Assembly: GCA_001247695.2 (NCBI GenBank)
Contig: LGRX02009982.1
Location: forward strand, 1 to 43,558
DNA: 43,558 nucleotides
Origin: Cymbomonas tetramitiformis
Lineage: Eukaryota; Chlorophyta; Pyramimonadophyceae; Pyramimonadales; Pyramimonadaceae
Direction: 5' to 3'
Part shown: piece after piece, positions 29,146 through 42,100 of the stretch
How the letters are laid out: each line of letters opens with the position of its first letter
How positions within the stretch are numbered: position 1 is the stretch's first letter
Notes under the pieces: model-generated
What the model saw: only the letters and a program-made list of their open reading frames with translations
Database searches by the model: none
Told to the model about the DNA's origin: nothing
Made by a program: the position numbers and the translations under genes

Positions 29146-32100
29146 ATGACGTCGAATGAGAAACCGCCGATGCGGGATCCATACGAAATTCTGCAGCTTA
29201 CCAAGACTGCAACGGATGACGAAATTAAGAGGTCCTATCGAAAGCTTGCACTTAAAGCTCATCCCGACAAAGTAGGTGGAAGCGAAGAGCTTTTCAAGGA
29301 GGTTTCAGCTGCGTACGCCATTCTTAGCGACCCCGAGAAAAGGCGCAACTACGACGCTAAAGGCTTCGAGGTACAGAGTTCTTTCTTCTTCAAGCAAGTA
29401 TAAAATCTGGGAAGCATTGAGTTTTCCCACAGGCTCGTTCAGTTGCATACGGTCGAGCAGGATTCGCTTGGTTGAACTTTTCGTTCTGGTATACGCATGG
29501 TGATAGTTTTACTTTCTCGCCGTCTGCGGTGAGAGGTCCAAGGACGCTTTTCTCTTCAGGGTCTTGACAAGAGTGACTTCGATGTTGAGATCGACGTATC
29601 GCAATGGGGTACAATGAACACTATGGTCGCGGCTATGTTCAGGTGCGTGCCGAATACTTTCTGCAATTTTCTCCACCTATTGATCGAACCAGCTACAACC
29701 CGATAACTGGGGTATACATAACTAATAGGATTCCGTACCGTAAGTAAATATATATGTCACATTTACGACTCCACCAGCGCAGGAATAGTGCAAACATATA
29801 CGTACGTTCACGCGTACCTTCAGATTGCGGTATTTTCAGCGACCCGCCAGCCTCACGGCCAAGCGCGAAAGCCACACTCATGGCGTGGAGCTGCTTGTCT
29901 TCGGGCAGTTCTCGTTGCATAGCCGTGCCAAGCCTTTGCATATAATATCATACTATCCCGCTCATATCTTAGCCTCGATTTGGTTGGACAGCTGCTATAA
30001 AATTCATTTCGTACAAGCCATTCCGTTCATACTTTTTTATTTCCGTTGGTTCTTGCTTGGTACCTGCCTAATGTCAACCCTAAACCCTACCCTATCGCCA
30101 AACAGCCTGCAAACGACTGTTTCCTCGGCGCTGCAGTGGAGGAAACTGCCGTGCAGTAAACTCACAGCCTGAACCCACAAAGTTGGGGGAAACTTGTCTA
30201 GATCTGACCCACTAGGCTAAGTTTTGTGGTGAAACAGCAAACTGGGCGTACCAATCAGAACCGCCATCGCAGCCCCGGCGATGGAGCAGGCGATGTCTGG
30301 CAAGGTTCAAATAAAAGACCTGCTGTTCGGGCAGCCCATCATAGATAAGGTGTGCAGACTCAGTTTTCAAATATCGCGAAGGCACCGTGAGCATGTTTTC
30401 CTGCTTTAGGTTGAGAAGATCCCTCAAGCCGAGGCTCGAAGCACATATTGGTCTTGGACCATAAAATGGCCACAACGTCGCGTACCCTCCGAATAGTCTG
30501 CCCCTTTATTGGAATGGTGCTTGATTTAATCGTAAGCAAGCGCTTCCGAGATGAACTTCTCCTTGAATCAGGTGGACAAGCACGCCATCAACTACTACCA
30601 AGTCCAGATCACCGAGAAGCAGGCAAAAGATGGCATCGTAATACACGCGATCTCGCATCAAGTGAGCAAGTTCAAGGTAAGATGTGCCCCTGCGCGTGCC
30701 TCGAAAGTGCGCCTGTGTCAAACTCTCACAGTAAAACTGCCCGTCTCCGCGCTCTGTTCCCGCGCAAACACCGTTTAAAACCCTTCAAAGGCCGTCTATA
30801 TTGTCTAAACGTCACTGGTCCGTCGCCCTGTGTGGTGTGCTGCGGTGCGCGGTATGTGTGGTTGACAAGTGAGATCTGGGTGCTAAGGCGGTATCGTGCG
30901 CGTCGGTGACAGCTGCTGCACTTTGAGCGACATGACGATGGGGCTTTGTCGCTATTGGACCAAGTGTGTAGCCCTTCCCTTGCCTTCCACACCGGGCTCT
31001 TACTGGTAGCAAATTCTGACAGGCTGTGAGTGCGGCACAGCAAGATGTGACCCTGTAGGTGCCATCCGCACGTGTGCGGCAGTGGTTGCTGCTGCAAGCT
31101 GCAGTGGAAAGCAAGTTGGATTTTCGTTGTCGGCCGCTGGCAGGAGGACAGTGTTCCCGGAGGCAAGGTGACGACCGCCGGCTTTTACCTCCTCAACTAC
31201 GACACCCACCGCATGGAGCCGCCCCCGAGTGTGGTATCGCCGCGCCGCCACCCGCCGCAAGGCCACTGAAAAGCCTCACCCAAGCGCACCCTTCACCTCT
31301 GCTGTACTGCCACCTGAAACCCAACATATGCTCGGTTCTATGATATGTATGGACACAAATGACAGCCACACGCAATCAGCGCTTGTCTTCCTCGCAGAGA
31401 GTCATGAGCTTCTTGCCTCTTGCCCTGGCTGTAATCTGTTGCTACGACGTTCCCCGATTGGCCTATGGTCCGCAGAGCGCAACTGATGTCGGTATCCTGG
31501 ATGCTGTGGGTGTAGATACAACTCGGAGATGACCCAGACTCTGCCCTCTTTAGACGACTCGACGGTACCGGCCACAGGCCACTTCCCTCCTGCCGAGAAT
31601 CGTGTGCCTTGACTTCACACCCTCCGGCCACAGCAGATTTCTTCAGCAGAGGAAACCCGTTCCGGCGGGGCTCCCTTCTGCCTGTTTGCACCTGAAAGTG
31701 CCTGCTGATGGGGCAGGGCTGGTGCTTGCCAGGAAGGAAAGTGCCTGCTGACGGGTCAGGGCTGGCGCTTGCCAGGAATGAAAGTGCCTGCTGACGGGTC
31801 AGGGCTTGCGCTTGCCAGGAATGAAAGTGCCTGCTGACAGGGCAGGGCTTCCGCTTGCCAGGATGAAAGTGCCTGCTGACAGGGCAGGGCTGGCGCTTGC
31901 CAGGGATGAAAGTGCCTGTTGACGGGGCAGGGCTGGTGCTTGCCAGGAATAAGTTCCTGCTGACGGGGCAGGGTTTGCGCTTGCCAGGGATAAAGTTCCT
32001 GCTGACGGGGCAGGGTTTGCCAGAGATAGAAGTGCTTGCTGACAGGGCAGGGTTGCGCTGGCCAGGAATAAAAGTGCTTGCTGACAGGGCAGGGTTTGCG

Positions 32101-33465
32101 CTTGCCAGGGATAAGTGCCTGCTGACGGGCAGGACTGGCGCTTGCCACGAATGAAAGTGCCTGCTGACGGGGCAGGGCTGGCGCTTGCCAGGAATGAAAG
32201 TGCTTGCTGACAGGGCAGGGTTTGCGCTTGCCAGGAATGAAGCTGCGCGAGACGAAGGCTATCTCCAAGGGCACACACATTTTTGCAGTCTATGGTAACC
32301 ATCACAGCCACCTGCTTGATCGAAGCGCTGTTCAGAGAGAATCGCACTCGGCATTTTGAGCAACTTACAGCCTCCGATGCGCTCGGCACTTTGCGGGCAA
32401 CCAGTGGGCTCTGAGGCGAGCTCCAGCTCGCTTGGCCTCTTCAGCTTGCCTCACGCGAAAAGTTTGGGGGAGAACGTCCTCAGGTGACAACTGGTTTAAT
32501 CGTGCACAATTCGTGCTGGAGGCCGTGGCTGTGGATCGTAGCGGTGGTGGGGCGTGTCTTGAAATCCAAAGCATAGAGAGTGAGCTGGCCAAGAAGCAGA
32601 AGGAGCTCGCTCAGTTTGAGTCTGAGTACAACCAGGCCAAGGAGCGCCACAAGGCGCGTGCCGCGCCCCCTTCACGGGCAGGCTTCTGAGCGCGTCTCAC
32701 ACCATCCGGTGCCACAACCTTCCGCCGCGGGCGGACTTCTACCAGCTGCTGCATAATCCTCGGAGGGTTTCCTGCTTGGTTTTGCATTTTTCGGTTCGGT
32801 GTTTTCTTTTGGACTCTGAATAGCACTTTGTGGATCCCATGCTGATGGCAGGCGGCACTCGAGCGTCACGAGAAGGAGACAAAAGAGCTTGCAGCGCTGA
32901 TTGCACGTCGTGAGCAGGTATTCGCAACCTGCCCTTCAGGATTGACTTGTGCAGCCTCCGGGATCACCTTCCCCTCGCCAGAGGCTTGCGCGCACCCTCC
33001 AGTGCCCGGCTCGCCTGTTTTCCCCCTGTTGCCGAGAACCTGGTGACACTTGCACCTATTTCAATGCTTTGTGCTTAGCGCATGCCGTCGTGGCTCTCTG
33101 TGCGACGTTATATTCTTCCGTGGTAGGCGTAGGTCCCAGCTTGGAGGTGAGACACCTGGTGGGGAGTTGCTGACGTGGTGGATCAGGCGTACACCCAAGT
33201 GGGCGGGGTGTACTCTGTCAAAGAGCCCAGCATGCTGGACACGACGCAGCTCAACACAAACATGGCGGGGGCCTTTGCCAGCATGCCCAAGATGAATTTC
33301 AGCATTGGGAGCCGCCCGGCGTCCGCCTCCTCCGCAACCTCCTCCTCAGCTGGCGACACGGTGCGCGGGCCCCGCAGACGCAAGCGGAGCTCCTTGCATC
33401 CGGTGCACTGTGGCGAGTTGCGTCAGCTGTGCTGGAAGCGACGGCGACGCGTCATGACCCCGTGA
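29146..33465 (+). CDS. ARG1-like: ARG1-like DnaJ (J-domain) protein, ten exons
   Basis: Exons: 29,146-29,370, 29,560-29,642, 30,238-30,349, 30,572-30,676, 31,105-31,230, 31,516-31,564, 32,235-32,294, 32,484-32,653, 32,852-32,917 and 33,187-33,465, all in phase (424 codons, close to the ~410 of plant ARG1). The J-domain is at residues 10-75 with HPD at 39-41. Then come [33 protein letters not shown] and a coiled-coil [16 protein letters not shown], all in the order known for ARG1, which acts with Hsp70 at membranes in gravity signalling. The intron at 32,654-32,851 starts GC rather than GT. The intron 31,565-32,234 is filled by a minisatellite. The last exon boundary and C-terminus are less certain. 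Confidence 0.85.
31697..32240 (+). repeat. 43-bp intronic minisatellite, about 12 units
   Basis: The unit resembles GTGCCTGCTGACGGG...GCGCTTGCCAGGAATGAAA, with indels between copies. Each unit contains CTGAC (branch-point-like) and, about 20 nt later, CCAG/GAATGA (acceptor-like). The final unit supplies the acceptor used by exon 32,235-32,294 of the DnaJ gene. Confidence 0.85.
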
Positions 33466-35465
33466 GAGGCGGAGTGGTGCAGCTTTAGACCGCAACCGCG
33501 GCCGTTTGAAATTGCAAGCCCACTTCGGATCCCTTTGAACCTTCGCTCCAAGACCCTCGCGCCCTGGATGGAGCTCCAGGACCCTCGGTTGAGGCCTGCC
33601 GCCGCCAGCTGTCAAGCCGCCAGCCTGGCAGTCTGCACGATCCGGTCGTAGATCGGTGTGCGTTTGGCATTCCCTATCTCTTTAGCCCGCCTTTCTCATG
33701 GTCTTGCACAACGTTTGCCAGTGAAAGTGATGAGGACGCGGACTGCCCTCTCGCCTGGTCGCCTGGTCCCGGTGCGCCGAAGCGGATCTGATGGTGTGCG
33801 AAAGGCCACAGCAGGGCTTTTCCAGGAGCTTCGTCGCAGAGCGGAGTGCCAGATTCGGCATCGATATTAGATACCCTTACGCGTGAATTTTCACTTCAAA
33901 TAAAAAGCAGGTGTCGCCAGAGTGCCGGCCGGGGAGTCGGTAACTCTTTGCGGATATTGCAACGATATTTTTGTACATTTTGCTGCTAAGCGGAGGAAGG
34001 CCGTGCTGTGGTGTTTGAGTGCAGCAGAAGCCGGCGGCGCAGGGTGGGGAGAACGACGCTTCCCCGGGATTCAAACGGTGCGTGGCCGGATCTCGGGAGG
34101 GCCGGAGCTGCCCCCAGAGTCCCCCCTTGCCAGGAAGGCGGGCGCCAAGCGTGTTGGGGTTGGGAGCAGGGCGCTGGCCATCGGGTGTTGTTGGCATGCT
34201 GCGAGACCTCAGCGGTTCTATATAGATGCTGCATACGCGCCCGCCCTTGAGGATTGCTCCGCGGTGAAAGGAGTGCGATTGGAATGGGCGGCTGCTGAAT
34301 GTGGGATGATTTTTCTAGGTTGTTCCGATGCGGTTCATCATGAGCTCTCTTGTCTTACGCTTGCATGTGACGCATCGAGTATTATATCGAGGGCGCGGTT
34401 GCAGAGTGGTTGCTTTTGGCGGGTGATGGCGCTCTGCTTGCCGTGTGCTTGCATGCGATCTGCAGCTCGTGCCACCGGAAGGGAGTGGCGTCCTCGGCAG
34501 GACCTGCGATGCGCTTGCACGAGTGGCTGCGCGGGATGCACGGTCCTCTCTTACCTTCCCAGGGCGGTCCAAGCGGCGCGCTTTTCATGGCGGGCAATCA
34601 GGCTGACATTGGGGTTTGTGCCATGCAGATTCTTTGGGCTGCGATAGCAGAGCTTCAATTCGTCATCGGGCATCACAGTGAAAGCACGGTACCAGCACGA
34701 GCCGGGACGCATAGATGCGTGTGGTGACGATCTGTGCTGTTACGAAAACGGCGTTGTCCTTATGATATGTTGTTGTAAATGTGAATGATCAGAACCGATG
34801 CAGAAGTACAGCAAGAGATCGTCTGATTTTGCGGTGCCGACCAGGATGCATTGCATTTCGTTGAAACATTGTTGGCAAAATAAAAGGATGCTCGTGTGGA
34901 GTGTGCTCTTACTGTGAGGTCGTTGGAATTACATCAATGCTTTTGAGTGTGCATCAATATATATACTCGGACCATGTAACCATAGGTTCCATATGATCAT
35001 ATGATGCAGCTAGTTGGTCCAGTATCAGGCGAATTGTGATGCAATATGTCACATTAGTGCTGTGCGCACACAAACCGGTGTGGGTACATAGTGCAGCCAA
35101 CCTTCTGTGGCGGTATGGCGCTAACGAAATCGGTCCGGGGATAAGTCACACACACACACAGCCGCTGGTTTGGCAGATATGCTAGATCTCCGAGACAGGA
35201 CTGTCGATCGTCTTTGCGAGTCATCGGTGCAATTGATGCAGATATATGTTGCGCTATGTAATCACCTCATTTCAGATTAAGCGACCAATGTAACGACATC
35301 GGACGGTATATGGTATCTACGTTTAAGCTGAACATAAATTAACCCACAGAACGCCACACGCAATCGTATGAAAAAACCCCTTATTCATTACGCCGTTAAC
35401 CCGTGATATAGCACTTGGATATGTGCAGCGCATTCCCACGTGCCCGGGGATTGAGGAAATGAATA
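33466..35465. other. Gene-free stretch downstream of the DnaJ gene
   Basis: GC-rich sequence to about 34,730 contains ORFs on both strands (longest 33,922-34,647) but no domain, and may be 3' UTR or decayed sequence. TGTAA near 34,773 could be a poly(A) signal. From 34,780 the sequence is AT-rich and unique, with a short CA run at 35,150. Confidence 0.4.
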
Positions 35466-36316
35466 CGTGTCAAGGTTTGGTATCGGCTGTTTCACGTGGT
35501 ATTGTCGTATCATTTTCAATTTATCATCAGTCGATTCTGATACGTGATCGGCGTGATCAATCGATACTGATAACCTAACATATTAATCAATTAATTCTGA
35601 TATAGCATGCCACAAAACAATCAATTATGATATTGCACAATCATGATCAATTAATTCTGATAGTGGAAAGATTTGATCAATCAATTCCGATTGTCTGACC
35701 AACATATAAATTGATTGCAATTGTAACCGCAAGGGTCGCTATGGGCTTCCAAGTATCATGTTTCGCGTCAGCAAAACTCTGCCAACCGATAAGCCACTGT
35801 GCCGTGCCTCTTTTCGATACACGCTCAGCTTTTATTTCTCGGACGATGTACTCTATGGCATTACTGCCGGCAGGGTCGAACGGCGTTTGGTGCGCTCGTT
35901 CAATTTCGCCCTTACCTTGGGTGACCAATTTCACGCTGTTTGACTGCTTTCCACGCCCTCGTTTGCCCATGATGATGCAGATCTGGGATGGATAGACCAG
36001 GGAGGGAACCGCAGGAGGTTAAAAGTCGATACATTGTGATTTGTCGGCCGAGGAATTTTGTCGGCCGAGGAATCGATATTTTTTTATATGTGATGCGTGT
36101 GATCAATGATTTTGATTCTTCGATGTGGGCATCGATCAATTATGATACTGTAATCTGGATATCAGTTGATTCCAATACTTAGGAAGGGGTATATGACGGG
36201 GGATCAATCGATTCCAATAATCTGATAGTGCACCAGTTTACTATCAACTGATTCTGATATTATGATATATCGATGGTATCAGAATAATAGACAATCGATA
36301 CCGAACCTTGATACGT
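35466..36316. mobile_element. Small TIR element enclosing a chromodomain exon
   Basis: The ends are inverted imperfect copies: TCAAGGTTTGGTATCGGCTG on the left, TCAAGGTTCGGTATCGATTG reading inward from the right. Between them both flanks carry many copies of a TGATCAAT-CAATTCTGATA motif, and the middle holds a minus-strand chromodomain frame. At 0.85 kb it is probably a non-autonomous or truncated derivative. Confidence 0.55.
35677..35970 (-). CDS. Chromodomain protein fragment
   Basis: The 97-codon frame encodes a basic start (MGKRGRGKQ) and then a chromodomain: EYIVREIKAERVSKRG, then WLIGWQSFADAKHDTWKPIATL. This matches the Y-V-E-x-I, W-x-x-W and TWEP signature of chromodomains that bind methylated histone H3. 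A donor-like GCG/GTTACA follows the domain, so the remainder may lie in exons that are missing here. Chromodomains are known in chromovirus integrases and some transposases, where they steer insertion. Confidence 0.6.
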   Translation of the reverse strand: MGKRGRGKQSNSVKLVTQGKGEIERAHQTPFDPAGSNAIEYIVREIKAERVSKRGTAQWLIGWQSFADAKHDTWKPIATLAVTIAINLYVGQTIGID

Positions 36317-36712
36317 ACCCGATACCACGTCATCGTGCTTAAATATCTTTAAATGTTGCAAACGTCATTGCCGATCATTAAAAAAGAAAACTCGTGTAAA
36401 CAACTCATACGCGCACTGGAAAGTAAGCTAAGTGGGTCCTTAATCAACTGCTGTGAACTTCTCGATGCAGGCATCACAGAAGAAATCCTAGCGGTTCAAA
36501 AATAACCTGAACTAGTTATACTCTTCACTATTAAGAGATGTCCCGACTTTGCCGTTCGTTTAAAATTGTCCATCGAATTAAGAAAGTTCTTTCAGCAAAG
36601 TCGTTAGAGGGATACTATAATGTAATGCAATAAAGCACGAATGTCCGCAATTGTATAACATAATTTGCAATTGTATAACACGTATATAACAAGTATATAA
36701 CAATTGTATAAC

Positions 36713-38200
36713 AGCGTGCTTGAGGCAACCTTAGAAACACATCCTGATGTGGTTGTGATTGCATTCCTGGATGATGTTCGGTGCACTGGTCCTCCTGAGC
36801 TGGCACGGGCTGTTTATGATACACTTCGGCAGGGCATGTTTGACATCGGGCTGGATCTCAACGTGATGAACAGTAAGATTTTCTCGCCCTCCGGAGAATG
36901 CCTTGAGTTTTCAGATGTTGTTGATGACATCGGCGTCCCTATCTCAGGAGCTGCTTTGGTCTCGAAGGGGACTAAGGTGCTGGGAGTACCCGTTGGAGGT
37001 GATGGTTTCGTGTCCGAGGAATGCGGTCTCAGCAATGTCCGTCGGTCCTTCCGCTGCTGGAGGACCTGAATGATCCCCAATGGCAACTATTGTTGTTGTG
37101 TTTCTGTGCTCATCGGAAATTTTGCATTTGATGCGTGGTGTGTGTGCCGATCTTCTTCAATCGGGTGCTTTACACTTCGACGATGCGGTGCAGCGCAGCT
37201 TGCGGCAGTAGGTGCTGTGATGCCCGTTGTCGTTGAACGAGGAGTCGGTGGTCACCTGTCAAGTTCCCACGGCCTGGGGGGGCTTAGTTCTCTCATCGTC
37301 TACGGACCGGTTGTCATTGGCAAAATGAGCAGGTTCTTGGGCTCAGGTGTGGGCTCGTATGCGGCTTGGGGTGCCAGCCTTGGAGGAGTGCTGCCTCCCT
37401 AGTCTGTGTAGTCACGGGGAAGGTTTGGCGGCGGGGATTTTGGCGGAACAAAGCATCCTTTTCTCACTACAGACGCTTGGCACTTCGCACAAGAACCGAG
37501 TGGTTAAGACGGGAGAGATGATCATCCATTTACGTCAGTGGGTTGGCCCGAATTGGATTCAGAGTTTGGGGAGCGTCTCCGTTGTGCAGCCGAAATGTGT
37601 ATGTGGTGCTGCTATATTGACCCCTTTGGCTACCACTACCTTGTCTGTAACTGGCGTGGATGGGGTATCACGGCACATCATGCCGTTCGTAATATGTTGA
37701 CATCTATGCTGAAGCTACTCTGTGATCCAGTCTTTGTCGTCGTGGACGATTGCATTCATGATGGATATTCGTCTGAGTGGAAGCCCGAAATTATATCACA
37801 GTGCTCAACCATGCTGGACGAAGCAGACATGTTGTGATTGACGTGAGCCTTGCACTCCCTTGTTGTGCCCCGTATGTAGACCAGGCTGCTCGGGAGCCGC
37901 TGCGGGCTGCAGCGGTACATGAGCGAGCCGAGAGGGCATTGTACGGACCAATCTGGCCTCACACGCGTGTGCCTTTTGCGATGAAGTCTTTCGGAGGTTT
38001 GGGGAAATCGGCGCGGAAGTTCTTCGACAGTTGTGTACAGCGCAGGCAAGACCGAATGTTTCAGGAGGAGGATGGTACACCATGGAGCACGCGGAGCTTT
38101 TCGACCTATTGGTTGCAGCGGATAGTGGTTGCCTTGCACGGCTCGTAGAGCTACGGAATTGCTTGCAGGGCTCGTTGAGTCACTAGTCATGATTATCAGC
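36713..38200 (+). pseudogene. 5'-truncated reverse-transcriptase element, frameshifted
   Basis: The frame at 36,713-37,069 reads VVVIAFLDDVRCTG, the RT catalytic YxDD box (here FLDD), and later KVLGVPVGGDGFV. Coding similarity continues in other frames: LLEDLNDPQWQLLLL (about 37,055-37,100), then a DPFGYHYLVC block (37,538-37,837), then FAMKSFGGLGKSARKF (37,850-38,148). At least three frameshifts separate them. The abrupt start after short TATAACA repeats is typical of 5'-truncated LINE-like insertions. The C-terminal Cys/His and DxK-like part resembles the nuclease region downstream of RT in such elements. Family not settled. Confidence 0.65.
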
Positions 38201-39123
38201 ATGGGTGAACAATTGCATGATGTTTATCTAGGTAGTTGTTTTGGCAATTGAACGAGTTTTTTTTGTTTGCTGTGCCTTTGACATCCCAATTGTGAGATGT
38301 GAACCTTACAATAAAGTTTCTGATACCTCTTTATATGTATAACATATACCACCGTCATTTAGATTGTTGCAATAGCGTATATGGAGCGTCCGTCGAGTTT
38401 AGGGCAGTTTTATCAGTGAGTCGGAACGGGGGCACACGCATGTATCAGCTTCGATTATGAAGTCTAACGTTAGCCAGGCGACTACGTATGCAAGCAGGGA
38501 TCAGCGAATGTGGTTATGCATGCATTTCCCCCACACGCATGTTTATCGGCGGTGCGTTGTGCGACCAAGGATTGTTGCCTGGGGAAGCAGTGCAACGTTT
38601 GCATGTCTGGTACGACCTCCTTTGTACCGTCAGCCATTTAATGTTTTTGATGCAAACGATGGATCGATATCTCCGAATGTCACGGTGAACGAATGTACCT
38701 GTTGATGGGTGTTACACTATGCTTTATTTTGCCCTTGCACATACACTAGCGTTTATACATTTTGTTTCATATTTATATTTGATAGTCGCCTGTGAGCCTC
38801 ACATGCCCCATCCGCAACGGCAGCAGCATTGATATTATATGTCGCAATATTGTACCTTCATTCGCAGTCAGGGCATGCGCATACTAACGGATGCTTCAGA
38901 CACAGCCTTGACGAAAGATAAGTACATGTACAATAATAACAAGTTACAACTATATTATTTACAGTTACGATATGCCCTTCTTACAGGCTCATACATTTCA
39001 TGTTTATGGAAACACATGTTTTGTTGCCAGGTGGAGTCCTACTGTGTGAAAGATTTGTAGCAGTATCATCGGACGTGCAATATGCACTCGGCATCTCCAC
39101 ATGCGTATGCACGTAGAAAACCC
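38201..39123. other. Gene-free AT-rich stretch
   Basis: Nothing coding is supported. It contains AATAAAG (38,310) that could be the 3' end of the retroelement, and otherwise unique AT-rich sequence. Confidence 0.4.
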
Positions 39124-42100
39124 TCACACGCGCTGGCAGAATGCGCGGACAGAGACACTTTTCATCTGGTACATGGCTTTGGATGCGTCGTCGTCTCGCT
39201 CACAGGCCCTGCCATTTGCAGACCTGTCGGCAAGTCCCGAATTCTCCGAGCCAAACACCTCTTCATACTGCTGACGTTCACGCATGAATTGGTCAAGCTT
39301 CTCCGCTTGGACAATGAAGCTTAAATATGCCTCCTGCTGTGCGTTGTCGCGCATACCACGCTGCAGCAGACGTTGCACCGAGACCAAGTTCACACGAGCC
39401 TCCTTGTACTTTCCTTCCTGCGCTCCTCCACACGCCACTTTCGTTCTTATGCTGCGACGTGATGGCGCTTACCAGGGAACGCAGTCTCGTTTGACATGCC
39501 CTCTAGGTGATCCTTGCTGTCTACACTTCGCTATGCGCAGGGGTAGACATCAAGCACCCGTACGTTTCTGATCCCGCGGTATGTGAGCCACACAATGGAT
39601 CCACACATTTCTGATCCCGCGGTATGTGAGCCACACAATGGATCCATACATTTCTGATCCCGGTATGTGAGCCACACAATGGATCCATACATTTCTGATC
39701 CCGCGGTATGTGAGCCACACAATGGATCCACACATTTCTGATCCGCGGTATGAGCCACACAATGGATCCATACATTTCTGATCCCGCGGTGTGTGAGCCA
39801 CACAATGGATCCATACATTTCTGATCCCGCGGTATGTGAGCCACACAATGGATCGCTCAACGACTCATCTCGAGGCCACGGCAAATACCCACCGTGTGCA
39901 CGGCTCGGTGAAGAGAGACCCACTGCACACGAATGTGTCAGTGGAGATGGGTCATGTGGGGATGCATAAAATTCGGAGATCTTCGGATCACAAGCTGCAA
40001 ACAGAAGCGAGACAGCTAGAGGCTGCGGGAATCACCGACCTGAGCAAGCCCTGCACTTGTGTGGATGGCGGTTAGTGCGATCACCGTGAAATCGAGCTCC
40101 TTTTCAGCCTGTAAATCACGAAGATTCTCAGCGGACCAATGTCGATCCCTGCTTGCTCCCAGCCGCCTCCAACGACACACATCCGGCCATCGGACAGCCT
40201 GTCCTGATTGCTGTTGGATCCTCGCATACTCATAGGCCATCATACCGAGCTTGCTCCAAGCCTGCTCGGAGTATTGTGCACACAACAACTTAAGCGCGCC
40301 CTCCTCGCGTTATCGGTGGATGCTCACCTCTTCCCGCTGCGACGAGACGGTCATCTGCTGAGTGATGACACGAACGCAGCGCTCTCCGCTTGGCAGCGTG
40401 TAGCGCACCTGTGATGAAACCACTCCGGCCGTCAACTAACCTGGGATCACCCGTACGGTCTCTGGCACGAACGTACCCTCAGCACAGCTTCCTATCCCCG
40501 ATTGAGATTGGGACTGCCAAATTCCACCTTAATGCGGATGTGGATTCTATCACTCTTCGTCTTGGACACAACCCCTCCACCATCATCTCTCGCATACCCC
40601 CCTCCACCATTACCTCTCTCATACCCCCCTCCACCATTACCTCTCTCTCTCGCTTCATCTTCCCATTGATGCACGCGTCTAAACGAATGACACACGCTGC
40701 ACGCGTCTAAACGAATGACACACGCTGCACGCGTCTAAGCGAATGACACACGCTGCACGCGTCTAAACGAATGACACACGCTGCACGCGTCTAAGCGAAT
40801 GATACACGCTGCACGCGTCCAAACGAATGACACACGCTGCACGCGTCTAAACGAATGACACACGCTGCACGCGTCCACACAAATGGCACACGCTGCACAG
40901 GTCCCCCCTGGAGTTGCATGCCATAGAAGAGAGGGGTGCAGTGCACGGACCTGAAGCTGCACAGGCACCGTGAGGAGGGGGGGCAGCGGTGGCGGCTGTG
41001 CGCGTGTGAAGCTCTGCCTCAGCTCCTCAATGGTGTTGCGCAAGGCGTGGTTGACCAGCAGCTCACAGTTCTGCAGCTGCTGATTCGTCTTCGGAGATCG
41101 TGGTGGGCCTTGCGACATCTGTGCAAGGACCTCGAGCCGCTCAGTGCCCGCCTCCCTCACCCTCTGCTCTGCTCTTCACCTTGCGCAGTGTCAGACTCGC
41201 TCGCACCCCACCACCCTGCCTCGTCTCTCAGCCATCCGATCTCTCGCACCCACCGCCCTGCCTCGTCTCTCAGCCATCCGATCTCTCACATCCCACCGCC
41301 CTGCCTCGTCTCTCAGCCATCCGATCTCTCTTGCCCCCCTCGGAGCCTGCTGTGCATCATGGCCTTGCAACCCACCAGCCTCGTTGCTGCCCACTCTCTG
41401 CCAGCGACCAGTCCCCACACGGACTGACAATGCGGACTTTGATGCAAGCATGCCACATGCCGCGTCTTGCATGTACGGCCCGGGTACGAGGGGCGGTGAT
41501 GGGAGCAGGCGCGCCATTCTCTGCACGTGCCATGTGGCGCGATGGTCGCGAATGCCAGGTCGGCTCTGGATGTGCCACATGGCATGAATGCTGTGTGTGG
41601 TAAAAGGAACGAATGGACGGCTCTGAAGGTCTGTCAGTTCGGCTCTGGAGGTCTGTCAGTTCGGCTCTGGAGGTCTGTCAGTTCACCTGGAACCATTGCT
41701 CAATTGCACTGCGCTCGTATGAGTGACCGTCGGCGGCCATCACGGGGTCGGTCATCACCTGCAGAGGGCCGCCCGGCTCCTTCACTTCTTTGAAAGGTTT
41801 GGGGCCATGAGCAAGCGAGGCGGCACACCGCCCCAGGTCTGCAGACTAGCCACTGGCAAGCCCGGAACTCTCGCAAGCCGTGCTAATAGCGCACGTCGTG
41901 TTCTTTGTCCTCGGCTCTTACTTCGCCCGGTTTCGAAAACCATGTGAAAATCTTGAATTTTGCTTTGGCCCACCGTTGCCCGCATCCGAAACTCACCTCA
42001 CCTTCATCGGGGTCTGGGGCTCGCGTTGCAGGTGTCAGGTGCCCGAGTTGAAGGTCCCTCACCTCCATCAGGATTGGGCAGATCATGGACGGCGGCACAT

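Noticed and set aside
31756..32389. Long minus-strand ORFs over the DnaJ intron
   Set aside because: They translate the 43-bp minisatellite and simply repeat a short peptide.
33922..34647. 241-codon plus-strand ORF
   Set aside because: It lies in GC-rich sequence where several frames are open, has no domain and follows the DnaJ gene; probably UTR or chance.
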